A stretch of 64,000 nt of DNA, taken from contig NZ_FOMW01000015.1 of assembly GCF_900112755.1 (NCBI RefSeq), positions 20,504 to 84,503 of the forward strand, read 5' to 3'. The translations under genes and the position numbers were made by a program. The DNA is from Sulfitobacter brevis. Its GTDB lineage: Bacteria > Pseudomonadota > Alphaproteobacteria > Rhodobacterales > Rhodobacteraceae. Every line of letters begins with the position of its first letter. The first letter of the stretch is position 1. Below, piece by piece: positions 44,585 to 53,841 of this stretch. A model generated the notes under the pieces. That model made no database searches. It was not told the origin of the DNA and saw only the letters and a program-made list of their open reading frames with translations.

Positions 44585-45889
44585 ATGTGGATGCTTGTCT
44601 CACTTCTGGCGATCGCAACCAGTCTTGTGCTCGTCATGCGACAGATGCGCGTTTTCGGCGATGACCGGCTCGCCCGGGCGATCGTGCTGCTCATTTGGGT
44701 GCGTTTCGCACTGACAGCGCTGGGTGAACCTGCACTGCGCACCGTTGCGGCGGGCCAGTCGATTCTGGCGCTCGGCACATTCCTCGCCGTGATAATCGTG
44801 CTTTTCCTGTTGCCGCTCGATCAATTGCGCCGGCCGCGGCTCCTGCCATTCGCGATGATGGCCGGCGTCGTCCTGCTGAGCGCGCTCTTCAACGACCAGA
44901 TTGGTGCATTGCTCAATACCGGCACCCTCTGGATCATGTTCACGCTGATCGTGCTGCTTGTTCATCGCGCCCTTCAGGTGCATGGTGGCCGTGCGGTGCT
45001 GGGCTGCCTGCTGGCCGTGTTCTCACTCCCCATAGGATTGCAACTTGCGGGTTTTGCTCTGGGGCGCTCGCAGGTCGGGATGGATGGCAGCGTCAGTTTT
45101 ATCGGCAATTACGTCCACGAGGCGGTTTTTTCCACCGTGGCGCTCTGCGCGGTCTGGCTGGTGACCATCTATCCCTGGCAGAAGCGGACCTGGCTGCTCT
45201 GGGGGTTTGCCGTGGTCATGACGTCGATGTTCCTGGCCAATTACCGCACATTGATCCTGGCCTGTGTTCCGTCTCTGATTGCGACCATCGTCGTCACGAC
45301 ACGTTCGTCGGGCAAAAGCCGTTCCGCCCTCCCGCTCTTTGTGGCGCTGGCATTGATGCTTGCCGCCGTGCCGTTGCTGCAGTCGGAACGGTTTTCCGAC
45401 TTGGGCACCGCCATTGGCCAGCTGGGCAATCTCGCCAAACCGTCGCAGGAGTTTACCGCCGCGGAAAAGGATCTGCTCTCCGCCCGCCTCTACATCGGGG
45501 CGGCTTACCTCGATCAATACGCAAACGCAGATCTGTTGCGCAAACTTATCGGGTTCGGGCCCGGTGCGGACAAGGAAGTCGTCGGCACACATCCGCATAA
45601 CGAATTCCTGCGCATGCTCTTTGAGACCGGGCTCGTGGGCCTTCTTTTGTGGCTGGCCATCATCGCGGGGCTCGTCGCCTCCGCCATCCGGCGCGCGACG
45701 CCCCTCTCTCTTGCCGTTCTCAGCGGCGGATACGGGGCGCTGGTGATCGGCGGCTTTGGCACCTCCTTTTTCATCCGGCCCGAAGGGATCATTTTTGTGG
45801 CCCTTCTGGTGGCGGTCACCTGGCACCTGACCGAGCGTCAGCCTGACCGGCGATCGCGGCCGTGTCCGCAGCAGGCCATCCCGCAATGA
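44585..45889 (+). CDS. O-antigen/exopolysaccharide polymerase (Wzy-like, O-antigen ligase family)
   Basis: 434 aa polytopic inner-membrane protein with about 10-12 hydrophobic segments and a periplasmic loop ending in the family motif HPHNEFLRMLFETGLVGLLLW (His-x-x-Asn-x-x-x region, about 337-357). Such proteins polymerise undecaprenyl-linked repeat units. GTG 44573 is in frame, but ATG 44585 is better spaced from the GGAGG/GAGG sequence. The stop overlaps the flippase start (ATGA). Confidence 0.85.
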   Translation: MWMLVSLLAIATSLVLVMRQMRVFGDDRLARAIVLLIWVRFALTALGEPALRTVAAGQSILALGTFLAVIIVLFLLPLDQLRRPRLLPFAMMAGVVLLSALFNDQIGALLNTGTLWIMFTLIVLLVHRALQVHGGRAVLGCLLAVFSLPIGLQLAGFALGRSQVGMDGSVSFIGNYVHEAVFSTVALCAVWLVTIYPWQKRTWLLWGFAVVMTSMFLANYRTLILACVPSLIATIVVTTRSSGKSRSALPLFVALALMLAAVPLLQSERFSDLGTAIGQLGNLAKPSQEFTAAEKDLLSARLYIGAAYLDQYANADLLRKLIGFGPGADKEVVGTHPHNEFLRMLFETGLVGLLLWLAIIAGLVASAIRRATPLSLAVLSGGYGALVIGGFGTSFFIRPEGIIFVALLVAVTWHLTERQPDRRSRPCPQQAIPQ

Positions 45890-47217
45890 TCCGATTGCCG
45901 AAGCTGTCGGAGGTGCGCGCGCGTCTGGTGCGCTCCGCAGGCTGGCTCATGGCGCGGCAGGTCATAAACATCCTCAACTCGCTGGTGCTGGGCATCGTAC
46001 TGGCCCGGCATCTTGGTCCCGAAAACTTCGGCGTGCTGAGCTACGCGATATCGCTGCTCGTGATGCTGATGCCGCTCACCACGCTGGGCATGCGCAACAT
46101 GGCCTTGCGCGAATACGCAGCCCGCCCCGACGACGACGCGCGCATCCTCGGGACAGTCAGCGCAATGCGCCTTGGGGGGACGCTGGCCGCCATTGGCGTC
46201 ATCTATGTTATCACAACGCGGTTTCCCGTGGATTACGACAACATCGTGCTATTGTGCATGCTTCTGGGTGTTTCGCTGCTGTTTCAGGTGATCGACACGA
46301 TCAAGGAGCAGTTCATCGCCCTTCAGAACCCGCGCATCTTCGTGATCGTCGAGGTCTGTGTTCTGTTTGCCTTCACGGTGCTGAAACTGCTGCTGGTGCT
46401 GCTGGATCTGCCGGTGGATTATTTCATCCTGGCTGCGGGCGCTGAAATCGTGGCGCAGGGCATCGGCACCGCCGTGGCCTATTACCTGCGCAGCGGGACC
46501 CCGCCCCGGCTGACGGTGGATCGCGGGTTGATGCGCACCTATGCCGCCAATGCCCTGCCGCTGCTGCTGGGGTCGATCTCGACGGTGATCTATCTCAAGA
46601 TCGATATTCTGTTTCTGGCCAATATGGTGGGCAAGGAGGCAACCGGCCAATACGCGGTCGCAACGCGCCTGTCCGAGGTGTGGTACATCGTGCCGACTGC
46701 TCTCGTGATGGCGGCCTTTCCGCGCATGATGGAGTTGCGCAGCGAGGCACCCCGCCACTACCGTAAACGCATGCAGGAGGCGATGGACGCCTTCGCCGCT
46801 TTCGGCACATTTATCGCCCTCTCGAGTATTTTCTGGGCGGCCCCCGTGATCTGGTTGCTGTTCGGGCCCGAATACCTCGCCGCAACCGCATTGCTTCAGA
46901 TTACGGTCTGGGTAGGGGTGGTCTTTGCCACGCGGCAACTCATCAATCAACATCTTCTGGCAGAACAACTCTACTGGGGTGCGGCCCTGATCAGCCTGAC
47001 CGGCGCGGTCACCAATGTGGCCCTGAATCTTCTGCTGATCCCGTCCTACGGTGCCGAAGGGGCGGCATGGGCCACGCTGATCTCCTACACACTGGCACCG
47101 CTTCTCATTTCACCGCTCGTGCCCTCCCTGCGCCCGGTCGCCAAGATGCAGATCCTCTCGATATTGTGGGCCCGCAGAGGCTTCACCCTGCTGAGACGAC
47201 AGAAGGGGCCGGAATGA
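45886..47217 (+). CDS. Polysaccharide repeat-unit flippase (Wzx/RfbX-like)
   Basis: 443 aa MOP-superfamily membrane protein, about 12-14 helices. N-terminal ARLVRSAGWLMARQVINILN and LGPENFGVLSYAISL match the Wzx/RfbX entry (G.eqfG..sya.s). It flips lipid-linked oligosaccharides to the periplasmic face for Wzy. ATG 45886 overlaps the wzy stop. Wzx, Wzy and co-polymerase in one run define a Wzx/Wzy-dependent locus. Confidence 0.9.
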   Translation: MIRLPKLSEVRARLVRSAGWLMARQVINILNSLVLGIVLARHLGPENFGVLSYAISLLVMLMPLTTLGMRNMALREYAARPDDDARILGTVSAMRLGGTLAAIGVIYVITTRFPVDYDNIVLLCMLLGVSLLFQVIDTIKEQFIALQNPRIFVIVEVCVLFAFTVLKLLLVLLDLPVDYFILAAGAEIVAQGIGTAVAYYLRSGTPPRLTVDRGLMRTYAANALPLLLGSISTVIYLKIDILFLANMVGKEATGQYAVATRLSEVWYIVPTALVMAAFPRMMELRSEAPRHYRKRMQEAMDAFAAFGTFIALSSIFWAAPVIWLLFGPEYLAATALLQITVWVGVVFATRQLINQHLLAEQLYWGAALISLTGAVTNVALNLLLIPSYGAEGAAWATLISYTLAPLLISPLVPSLRPVAKMQILSILWARRGFTLLRRQKGPE

Positions 47218-48356
47218 CGCGCGGCCTGTGCGTCGTGCTCGCGCCACCGGGCACCAGTGCCGAGCGGCTGGCTCTTGCCATCGCGGCCCTCGGGCGGCGA
47301 GGGGTGGAGCTTTTTGCAGAGCGGGTGTGGGAGGCGGCAGGGGAAACCGCGGCTCTGGTCGGTGATGCGCAACCCGGCAATATCGTTCTCATCTGCTTCG
47401 AGCCGTTGATCGCGGCGCAGGATCCGACCGGCGAGGCGTTCGACCACCCCGCCATCGACAGTGCGGCGTTTCACCTTGGTGCAACCCTCGGTCCTGCGGC
47501 GGACGGGATCAAAATCGCCACCACCGCGCGGCAGGCCGAGGCGATCCCGCACGCGGTGCTCTCCGCCGCGGAATGCAGCCTGCTGCGGGAGCGGATCGCG
47601 CTGCGCCGGGCGCAGATGGAGACATCCGAGCCGGTTCTCGCCGTGCTGAGCCGACATCGGCATCGCGCCAAGGTGGAGTTGGTACGCTGGGAGGGCCGCG
47701 AGGCGGTCAAGAAGACCTTTCGTGCGACCTCTGGCAAGGCCATGGCCAATGAGATCGCCTTCCATGATGATATCGCGCCGCTCAGCCCGGTGCCCGCAGG
47801 CATTCTGCACCGAACCGATACCGCGCTTTATTTCGAGTATATCGCGCAACGTCCGACGCGCAGCGGCGCGTTCAACCTGCCCCTTGTGCAGCTTCTCACA
47901 CTAAAGAGCCTCGCGCAGCTGGCGGATTTCGCGCGGCTGGTCACGGCGCGGGGCTGGGACCCACTCGACCTGACCCCGCGCGACAACGTGCTGATCGCGG
48001 CGCAAACCGGTGATCTGCGTTGCATCGACTTTGAGTTCGCACGGCGCGCACCGACTCCTTTGAAACCGGAGGCGGCGGCTTTCCTCGCAGGTCTGCGGAA
48101 CGATGACGCGGAGGCGGCCCTGTTCGATGTCGGCATGCGCCAAGATCCATACCCTGGAAAATGGCGGCCTTTCACTGGCCTGAGCCGCGACAGCTTTCTT
48201 CACGATCCAGCTTGGTTGCAGCGCGTGAAGCGAACGGTGGTGCATCCCGTCTGGCTGGGGTGGCGCGCGCTTGGCGTCCCGCAGCGGCGCCGGGCGCATC
48301 TGCGCCGCCGCGCGGCCCTGTTGCGCGCGCTCGCGCTGGAAGTCAATCCGTGCTAG
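47214..48356 (+). CDS. Protein-kinase-fold (LPS/aminoglycoside kinase-like) protein
   Basis: 380 aa from ATG 47214, overlapping the flippase stop. The C-terminal half looks like a kinase: VRWEGREAVKKTFRA (candidate ATP Lys), MANEIAFHDDIAP (candidate Glu helix), then a degenerate catalytic loop DPLDLTPRDNVLI and the metal-binding LRCIDFEFARR (DFE in place of DFG). The His before the loop Asp is absent and the loop has one residue more than usual. The N-terminal 130 residues are unlike known domains. Might phosphorylate a sugar or lipid-linked intermediate; activity unproven. Confidence 0.65.
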   Translation: MTRGLCVVLAPPGTSAERLALAIAALGRRGVELFAERVWEAAGETAALVGDAQPGNIVLICFEPLIAAQDPTGEAFDHPAIDSAAFHLGATLGPAADGIKIATTARQAEAIPHAVLSAAECSLLRERIALRRAQMETSEPVLAVLSRHRHRAKVELVRWEGREAVKKTFRATSGKAMANEIAFHDDIAPLSPVPAGILHRTDTALYFEYIAQRPTRSGAFNLPLVQLLTLKSLAQLADFARLVTARGWDPLDLTPRDNVLIAAQTGDLRCIDFEFARRAPTPLKPEAAAFLAGLRNDDAEAALFDVGMRQDPYPGKWRPFTGLSRDSFLHDPAWLQRVKRTVVHPVWLGWRALGVPQRRRAHLRRRAALLRALALEVNPC

Positions 48357-49213
48357 TCCTGTTTGTTTCCGCGGTTGGACAAACGTCGGTAGATGGCCCG
48401 GGCCCCGCCATAAAGCGGGCGAAGAAAAGACTTCGAGCTGAGCAGCGAAGCGATGCTGCTCGCCATCACCGGCGAGATCGCGGTTTCGAGAAAGATAAGC
48501 TCCCGGTAGGAGGCGATGGCGATCTCGCTCAGGCGCGCATAATCCCAGTTCTGCGGATCCGGAGCCCGAAAGAATGATGTGTCGATGGTCCGCTTTTCGA
48601 ACTTCAGATAACCTTCCTCGACAAGCCGCGCGGTAAGCTTTTCCGAGATCACATGTTTGAGGTCGATTGCCAGCCGTCCGCCGCGCAGGGCTGCGCCCAC
48701 CTTGCCATCGATGTCGTCGACGATGACCGTCGCGCCCGGCGCGAGGTAGGGTCCGAACAGGGCGAGGTCGCGGTCGATCCGCCCGTCGGCATCCAGCACC
48801 AGCATGTCGATGGAGAACTCGTCAGGCAGTTTCCTGGCGAAGTCTTCGCTGCGGCCCACATGCAGGTCGATCCGGTCGCCGACACCGGCCCGGCGGAAAT
48901 TTCCGCGCACGATGGCCTCGTTCTCGGCAGGGCCGCCAAAGCGCGCGCGGGAGGAGGGGATGTCGGGCAGTGCCTGCAACGTGTCAACGGTGGCGATCCG
49001 GATGTCGTGACCGCGCGAGGCCCCGCCAAGTGCCAGAGCGATGGTGCCGGCCCCATGGGCTGTCCCGATCTCCAGCACCTGTGCAGGGCCCTGCGCCGCG
49101 GCGGCATCGAAGAGCGCGTCATAGACCGCACGGGACATGAGGGCATCAACATCGACAAGGGTCGCGTGCAGCAGGGCCCGGAGGTCAGTATCGTCGTTCT
49201 TATTCAATTCCAT
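48353..49213 (-). CDS. Class I SAM-dependent methyltransferase
   Basis: 286 aa. SAM-binding motif I AQVLEIGTAHGAGTIALAL (about 44-62), acidic motif II ATVDTLQALPD, then IDMLVLDADGRI and VIVDDIDGK typical of the cephalosporin-hydroxylase/FkbM-like methyltransferases found in polysaccharide loci. Transcribed against its left neighbour with a 4-bp overlap at the stops. Probable sugar or glycan O-methylation; target unknown. Confidence 0.8.
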   Translation of the reverse strand: MELNKNDDTDLRALLHATLVDVDALMSRAVYDALFDAAAAQGPAQVLEIGTAHGAGTIALALGGASRGHDIRIATVDTLQALPDIPSSRARFGGPAENEAIVRGNFRRAGVGDRIDLHVGRSEDFARKLPDEFSIDMLVLDADGRIDRDLALFGPYLAPGATVIVDDIDGKVGAALRGGRLAIDLKHVISEKLTARLVEEGYLKFEKRTIDTSFFRAPDPQNWDYARLSEIAIASYRELIFLETAISPVMASSIASLLSSKSFLRPLYGGARAIYRRLSNRGNKQD

Positions 49214-49231
49214 GGCCCTTTTCTTTCGCCC

Positions 49232-50119
49232 TTAGCGCAGCTTGGACGCCAAAACGCCCAGCGTTGCCCGCAAGCCTGAGTGACGGATGGCTGCGATGAT
49301 ATGGTGCAGCTTGCGTTTGCGCTGTGAAATGTAGCTGAGCATGATGATGGCCAGACGCCGCTTGTAGGCAGGCTCACCCAGCCACTGGCGATGCTTGTGT
49401 GTTGCGGCACAGGCTCTGTCAAAAAGCTCTTTCGGGGTCTGGTGCATGGCCCGCGTCGTGATCCGGTCATGCCCCACGCGGCGCAGATAGAGCGGCTCCT
49501 CCAGCAGGATCATCGCGTCGCACTGTGCGAGCCGCACGAAAAGGTCCCAGTCCTGCGCGCGGGCAATCGCGATATCGAAAGGCTCAGCCTGCAGAAGCGA
49601 GCGACGCGCGATCAGCCCGCTGGTACCGCAAGGATTCTCGACGCGAAGCCGTTCGGAAATGTCGTCGATATGCCGCGGCTCATCGGGCGGGCCTCCCATA
49701 TCCTGCGCAATACAAATGCACGCCGCGATCCCGTTTTCGCCATCCTCATTTGTATCGGTGCTCTGCGCGGCCGCGATTGCCTGAAGCTGTCGCGCCGTCT
49801 TGTCAGGCTGCCAGACATCGTCGTCGTCGAGCAGCGCGATCCAGGCACCGCGGGCGACCTCGATCCCATGGTTCCGCGCAACATTTGCGCCGCCACGCTC
49901 CGACAACGTATGAACCTTCACTTTGTCGCCCAGATCGGCAAGTTGCGGGCCCGGATCGACCTCCGAGCCGTCATCAACGATGATCACTTCCAGTATATCG
50001 ACAGTCTGCGCAAGCGCACTTTCCACCGCTTCACGCAGGTAGGTCCCCCGGTTACAGGTCGGGATGACCACACTGACACCGTCGCGGTCTTCTGACCGCC
50101 AGTCGCGGTCGCGAGTCAT
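49232..50119 (-). CDS. Glycosyltransferase family 2 protein
   Basis: About 295 aa from ATG 50119 (TTG 50158 gives 13 more residues; neither has a strong RBS). GT-A fold: SVVIPTCNRGTYLREAVESAL at the N-terminus, VIIVDDGS, the DxD-type metal site ALLDDDDVWQPDK and a later ARAQDWDLFVRL with the catalytic-base region. Transfers a sugar from a nucleotide donor to the repeat unit. Same strand as the methyltransferase, 18 bp before it. Confidence 0.9.
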   Translation of the reverse strand: MTRDRDWRSEDRDGVSVVIPTCNRGTYLREAVESALAQTVDILEVIIVDDGSEVDPGPQLADLGDKVKVHTLSERGGANVARNHGIEVARGAWIALLDDDDVWQPDKTARQLQAIAAAQSTDTNEDGENGIAACICIAQDMGGPPDEPRHIDDISERLRVENPCGTSGLIARRSLLQAEPFDIAIARAQDWDLFVRLAQCDAMILLEEPLYLRRVGHDRITTRAMHQTPKELFDRACAATHKHRQWLGEPAYKRRLAIIMLSYISQRKRKLHHIIAAIRHSGLRATLGVLASKLR

Positions 50120-50343
50120 TGTACTGTCGCTGCTCAAACTGCCTAACTCTCTCAACAATCACGGTGTGCTATCGGGATTGTTCCATATTGTGTGCCTTCG
50201 ACCTGCATAATTCAGGTGTGATGCCGGTTATAGTGGATTCTCAACACGAAACGTTAATATAATTAAATCAGGCGCGCCGCTTGGGCATACGAACCGAAGT
50301 CACGCCGCATGATAAAGGAAAGGCTAGGTTTTTTTTGACGGTG

Positions 50344-51513
50344 ATGACGGTCATTGGGCTCAGGGGCATCCCGGATGTCATGGGTGGTATCGAGACGCAT
50401 TGCGCGCAGCTTCTGCCGCTTGTGCTCAACAATGCGTCCCCCGCCGAGCTGAAGATCATCCTGCTGGCGCGCAAGGGCTATGTCGATGCGCGCGGCGATG
50501 TGGAGGGGGTCGAGCAGATCCCGATCTGGGCGCCGCGTCATCCGGCGGCAGAGACCATCGTGCATACCTTTTTCGCACTTCTGTATGCGCGGTTCGTTTT
50601 GCGCAGTGATCTTGTTCACCTTCATGCCATCGGCCCCGGCCTGCTGGCACCTCTGGCAAGGCTTCTGGGTTTCAAATTGCTCTTCACCCATCATGGCGCG
50701 GACTACAGACGCCAGAAATGGGGGCCGTTCTCTCGTTTCATGCTGCGCAAGGGTGAGGATATGGCCGTGCGTTTCGCCCACCGTGTCATCACCGTATCGC
50801 CCAGCACCGCGAACCGGCTCAAGGACCGGTTCCCGACGTGTGCCGACCGGATCGTGCATATTCCCAACGGCTTCAGCCGCGAAGCCCCCTCGGAGGTGAC
50901 GCGCGACTTCGCGGAGAAACACGGTATTCGGCCCGGCTCCTATGTGATCACAATCGGCCGGCTCGTGCCGGAAAAGGCACAGGATCTGCTGATCGAAGCG
51001 TTTCAGGCGTCGCGCCTGCCTTTGAAGGATCCGCCCTGGAAACTGTTGATCGCGGGCGACGCGGATCATGCGAATGACTATGCCCGGTCGCTCAGGAAAA
51101 AGGCGGCGCAGGATGACAATATCATCCTGCTGGGGAAGGTTCCCCGAAAGACGGTTCTGGCGCTCAATGCGTCAAGCGGCCTCTTTGTGCTGCCGTCTTA
51201 CCACGAGGGCCTCTCGATCGCGGCTCTCGAAGCGCTTCATTCAGGCGTTCAGGTACTGCTCAGTGACATTGATGCCAATCTGAACATCGGATTGCCGCAG
51301 GAAAACTACTTCCAGAGCGGTTCGGTTGAAAAACTGACGGAAAAACTGAACTCCGATCTTGTCGACCGTGATCGCGGACCGGATGTGGACCTGTCTCGCT
51401 TTGATTGGGACGAAATCGCGCGCGCCACATTGCGCGAGATCGAGGAAGCGGTCGGCGGCGCGCCGCCTCCGCGTGTTGTCACGTCGTCTGCCAGCCATGG
51501 ATCAAAGGGTTGA
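50344..51513 (+). CDS. Glycosyltransferase family 4 protein (rhamnosyl/mannosyltransferase-like)
   Basis: About 389 aa GT-B enzyme. N-terminal VIGLRGIPDVMGGIETHCAQLLP is the acceptor-side signature; the donor site includes YVITIGRLVPEKAQDLLIEAF and the E-x7-E region SYHEGLSIAALEALHSGVQVL. Starts at TTG 50335, GTG 50341 or ATG 50344 are all possible; the RBS (GGAAAGG/TAGG at 50318-50328) is followed by a run of eight T. Divergent from the GT2 gene; the shared 220-bp gap holds their promoters. Confidence 0.9.
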   Translation: MTVIGLRGIPDVMGGIETHCAQLLPLVLNNASPAELKIILLARKGYVDARGDVEGVEQIPIWAPRHPAAETIVHTFFALLYARFVLRSDLVHLHAIGPGLLAPLARLLGFKLLFTHHGADYRRQKWGPFSRFMLRKGEDMAVRFAHRVITVSPSTANRLKDRFPTCADRIVHIPNGFSREAPSEVTRDFAEKHGIRPGSYVITIGRLVPEKAQDLLIEAFQASRLPLKDPPWKLLIAGDADHANDYARSLRKKAAQDDNIILLGKVPRKTVLALNASSGLFVLPSYHEGLSIAALEALHSGVQVLLSDIDANLNIGLPQENYFQSGSVEKLTEKLNSDLVDRDRGPDVDLSRFDWDEIARATLREIEEAVGGAPPPRVVTSSASHGSKG

Positions 51514-51516
51514 GCC

Positions 51517-52629
51517 ATGGTGCGTAGGCTCCTTTTATTGATCAACTCCCTTGAAGGGGGTGGTGCGGAAAAGGTATTCGTCAGCCTCGCCGCGCATTTT
51601 GCCCGCACCAACCGCTGGGAATTATGCATCGCAACATTGGACGATGTGCCCGATTGCCATCTGGCACCCCCCGACATAAAAAGAGTGCGGTTCGATTGCC
51701 GGGGCAGCCTCCTGCGCAGCGTCCGTGAGGTCGGCGCGCTGATCTCGCGGTGGCAGCCGGATGTCGTTCTGAGTTTCCTCACACGTGCGAACTGCGCGGC
51801 GGTTCTGGCGCGGGGGCGCGGCGATTTTCGCTGCGTGATCAGCGAGCGGGTCAACACCACCAGTCACATGGGAAACGGGCTGCGAAGCCGTCTGCAGAGA
51901 GCGCTCGTGCGATGGCTTTATCCTCGTGCCGACACGGTGATTGCGGTCTCTGAAGGGGTAGGGCAGGAGTTGCAGCGGCGCTACCACGTCCCGGCCGACC
52001 GAATCACGGCGATTCCAAACCCTGTTTTCGTGGATAAGCTGCAGCGCAGAGGACAAGAGAAAGCCGGGATCGAGCTGCCACCGGATTTCTTTGTCGCGGT
52101 CGGGCGGCTGGTCCCCAACAAGGCCAACGAGGTGCTTCTGCGCGCCTTTGCAGCCCATGCGAACAAGGACCGGGCCCTGATCATTCTTGGGGAGGGGGCG
52201 GAACGCCCACGTCTTGAGGCACTGGCCGAAACGCTGGGCCTTGAGGGGCGACTGCATATGCCGGGCTATATCGACAACCCCCAGGCGATCGTCGCCCGGG
52301 CCACCGCCTATGTCTCCGCCTCCCGCAGCGAGGGGTTCCCGAATGCTCTGATCGAAGCGATGTCGCTTGGCCGTCCTGTGATATCGACCGATTGCCATTC
52401 TGGCCCCGCGGAAATCCTCGCCGAAACCGCTACTGGAAGGGTGACGACGGCCAAAGAGGTTTCCTGGGGTATTTTGACGCCCGTGGACGATATTCCCGCA
52501 TTGACGGAAGCAATGGATATGATGGACATGGTCGAACGGCGCGACCGGTATGCGGTGCTGTCACGCGATCGGATGCAAAGCTACGCGCCGCCGGATATTT
52601 TCAAACGCTACGAGGGGGTTTTGAGCTGA
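51517..52629 (+). CDS. Glycosyltransferase family 4 protein
   Basis: 370 aa, starting 3 bp after the preceding gene. N-terminal LLLINSLEGGGAEKVFVSLA is the common GGAE acceptor motif; FVAVGRLVPNKANEVLLRAF and the E-x7-E stretch SRSEGFPNALIEAMSLGRPVI mark the donor site. Third GT4 in the locus; adds one sugar of the repeat. The stop overlaps the aminotransferase start by 1 bp. Confidence 0.92.
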   Translation: MVRRLLLLINSLEGGGAEKVFVSLAAHFARTNRWELCIATLDDVPDCHLAPPDIKRVRFDCRGSLLRSVREVGALISRWQPDVVLSFLTRANCAAVLARGRGDFRCVISERVNTTSHMGNGLRSRLQRALVRWLYPRADTVIAVSEGVGQELQRRYHVPADRITAIPNPVFVDKLQRRGQEKAGIELPPDFFVAVGRLVPNKANEVLLRAFAAHANKDRALIILGEGAERPRLEALAETLGLEGRLHMPGYIDNPQAIVARATAYVSASRSEGFPNALIEAMSLGRPVISTDCHSGPAEILAETATGRVTTAKEVSWGILTPVDDIPALTEAMDMMDMVERRDRYAVLSRDRMQSYAPPDIFKRYEGVLS

Positions 52630-53795
52630 TGGCCGGAACTCTGATCGACCCCAACCGCATTTCTCCCGACCAGGAAGGGGCGCGGGCGCCGCTCTACGTC
52701 GCCCGTCCGCTGCTGCCGGAACTGTCTGATCTCAACGCGCTTCTCGAGGGCGTATGGGCGACACGGATCGTCACCAACGAGGCCGCCCTGCACAACCGCC
52801 TTGAGGCGGAGCTGAGCAGGCTTCTGAGAGTCCCTGTCGCCAAGCTTTTTAGTTCGGGCACCTCTGCCCTGCAATGCGCGATGCTGGCGCTTGATCTGCC
52901 GAAGGGCAGCGAGGTCATCACCACGCCGCTGACATTCCCCGCCACGGCGCATGCCATCAGCGCCTGTGGACTCACCCCCGTCTTTGCCGATATCGAACCC
53001 GACACGCTAACGATCGATCCGCGCGCGGTCGAGGCGGCCATCACCCCGCGCACCGCTGCGGTGCTCGGGGTGCATGTCTATGGCACGATCTGCGATGTGG
53101 ATGCGCTCGAGGCGCTCTGTGCGGCGCATGATCTGCGTCTGCTCTTTGATGCAGCGCACGCCTTCTATTCCCAGAGCGGGGGCAGATCCGTCGCGACCAT
53201 GGGCGATGTCAGCGCCTTCTCGCTTCATGCCACCAAGCTCTACAATACGGTCGAGGGCGGTTTGGCCACGACCAATGACACTGATCTTGCAGAACGTCTC
53301 GGTCTGGCGCGCAATTTCGGCATCGAAAGCGAAGAGCGCGTGAGCATCGTCGGCATGAACGGCAAGATGAGCGAATTGCATGCAGCCGTCGGTCTGCTGA
53401 ACCTCGATGGGCTGCCTGCTGAACGTGCCGCGAGAAAAGCGTTGCGCGCAAGTTATAACTCGATTGTCTCGCGCCATTTCGGTCTCAAGACGCAGGCGTT
53501 GCAGGTAGACGTTGTCCATTCAGAGCAGTATTATCTGCTGCGGGTGGACCCGCAAGCGTTCGGCGCTTCGCGCGACGACCTTTATGAAGCGCTGAAGGCG
53601 CGGAAAATCTTTGCGCGCAAGTATTTCTGGCCGATCTGCACGGACTATGACTGCTATCGTGGCATGCCGATCATCAGCCTCGAAAAGGTGGCTGTGGCGG
53701 ATCAGGTCAAGTCGACCCTCCTGTGCCTTCCATTTCATTCCGGGGTCACCGACGCGCATGTCGATGTGATCGCCGAGACGATCGCATCGACATGA
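52629..53795 (+). CDS. DegT/DnrJ/EryC1-family PLP-dependent sugar aminotransferase
   Basis: 388 aa from ATG 52629, overlapping the upstream TGA by 1 bp. PLP-binding Lys is in SLHATKLYNTVEGGLA (about residue 201); SSGTSALQCAML and FDAAHAFYSQ complete the cofactor pocket. Converts a keto-nucleotide sugar to an amino sugar, implying an aminodeoxy sugar in the polymer. A longer in-frame start at 52392 lies inside the glycosyltransferase and is rejected. Confidence 0.92.
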   Translation: MAGTLIDPNRISPDQEGARAPLYVARPLLPELSDLNALLEGVWATRIVTNEAALHNRLEAELSRLLRVPVAKLFSSGTSALQCAMLALDLPKGSEVITTPLTFPATAHAISACGLTPVFADIEPDTLTIDPRAVEAAITPRTAAVLGVHVYGTICDVDALEALCAAHDLRLLFDAAHAFYSQSGGRSVATMGDVSAFSLHATKLYNTVEGGLATTNDTDLAERLGLARNFGIESEERVSIVGMNGKMSELHAAVGLLNLDGLPAERAARKALRASYNSIVSRHFGLKTQALQVDVVHSEQYYLLRVDPQAFGASRDDLYEALKARKIFARKYFWPICTDYDCYRGMPIISLEKVAVADQVKSTLLCLPFHSGVTDAHVDVIAETIAST

Positions 53796-53841
53796 ACGCG
53801 GATGACGAAAGGCTGCAGGTCGGAGCCTGACGGCGGTATTG

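Noticed and set aside
52392..53795. Longer start for the aminotransferase (467 codons)
   Set aside because: The extra 79 codons lie inside the upstream glycosyltransferase in another frame; ATG 52629 matches the family start and overlaps the previous stop by one base.
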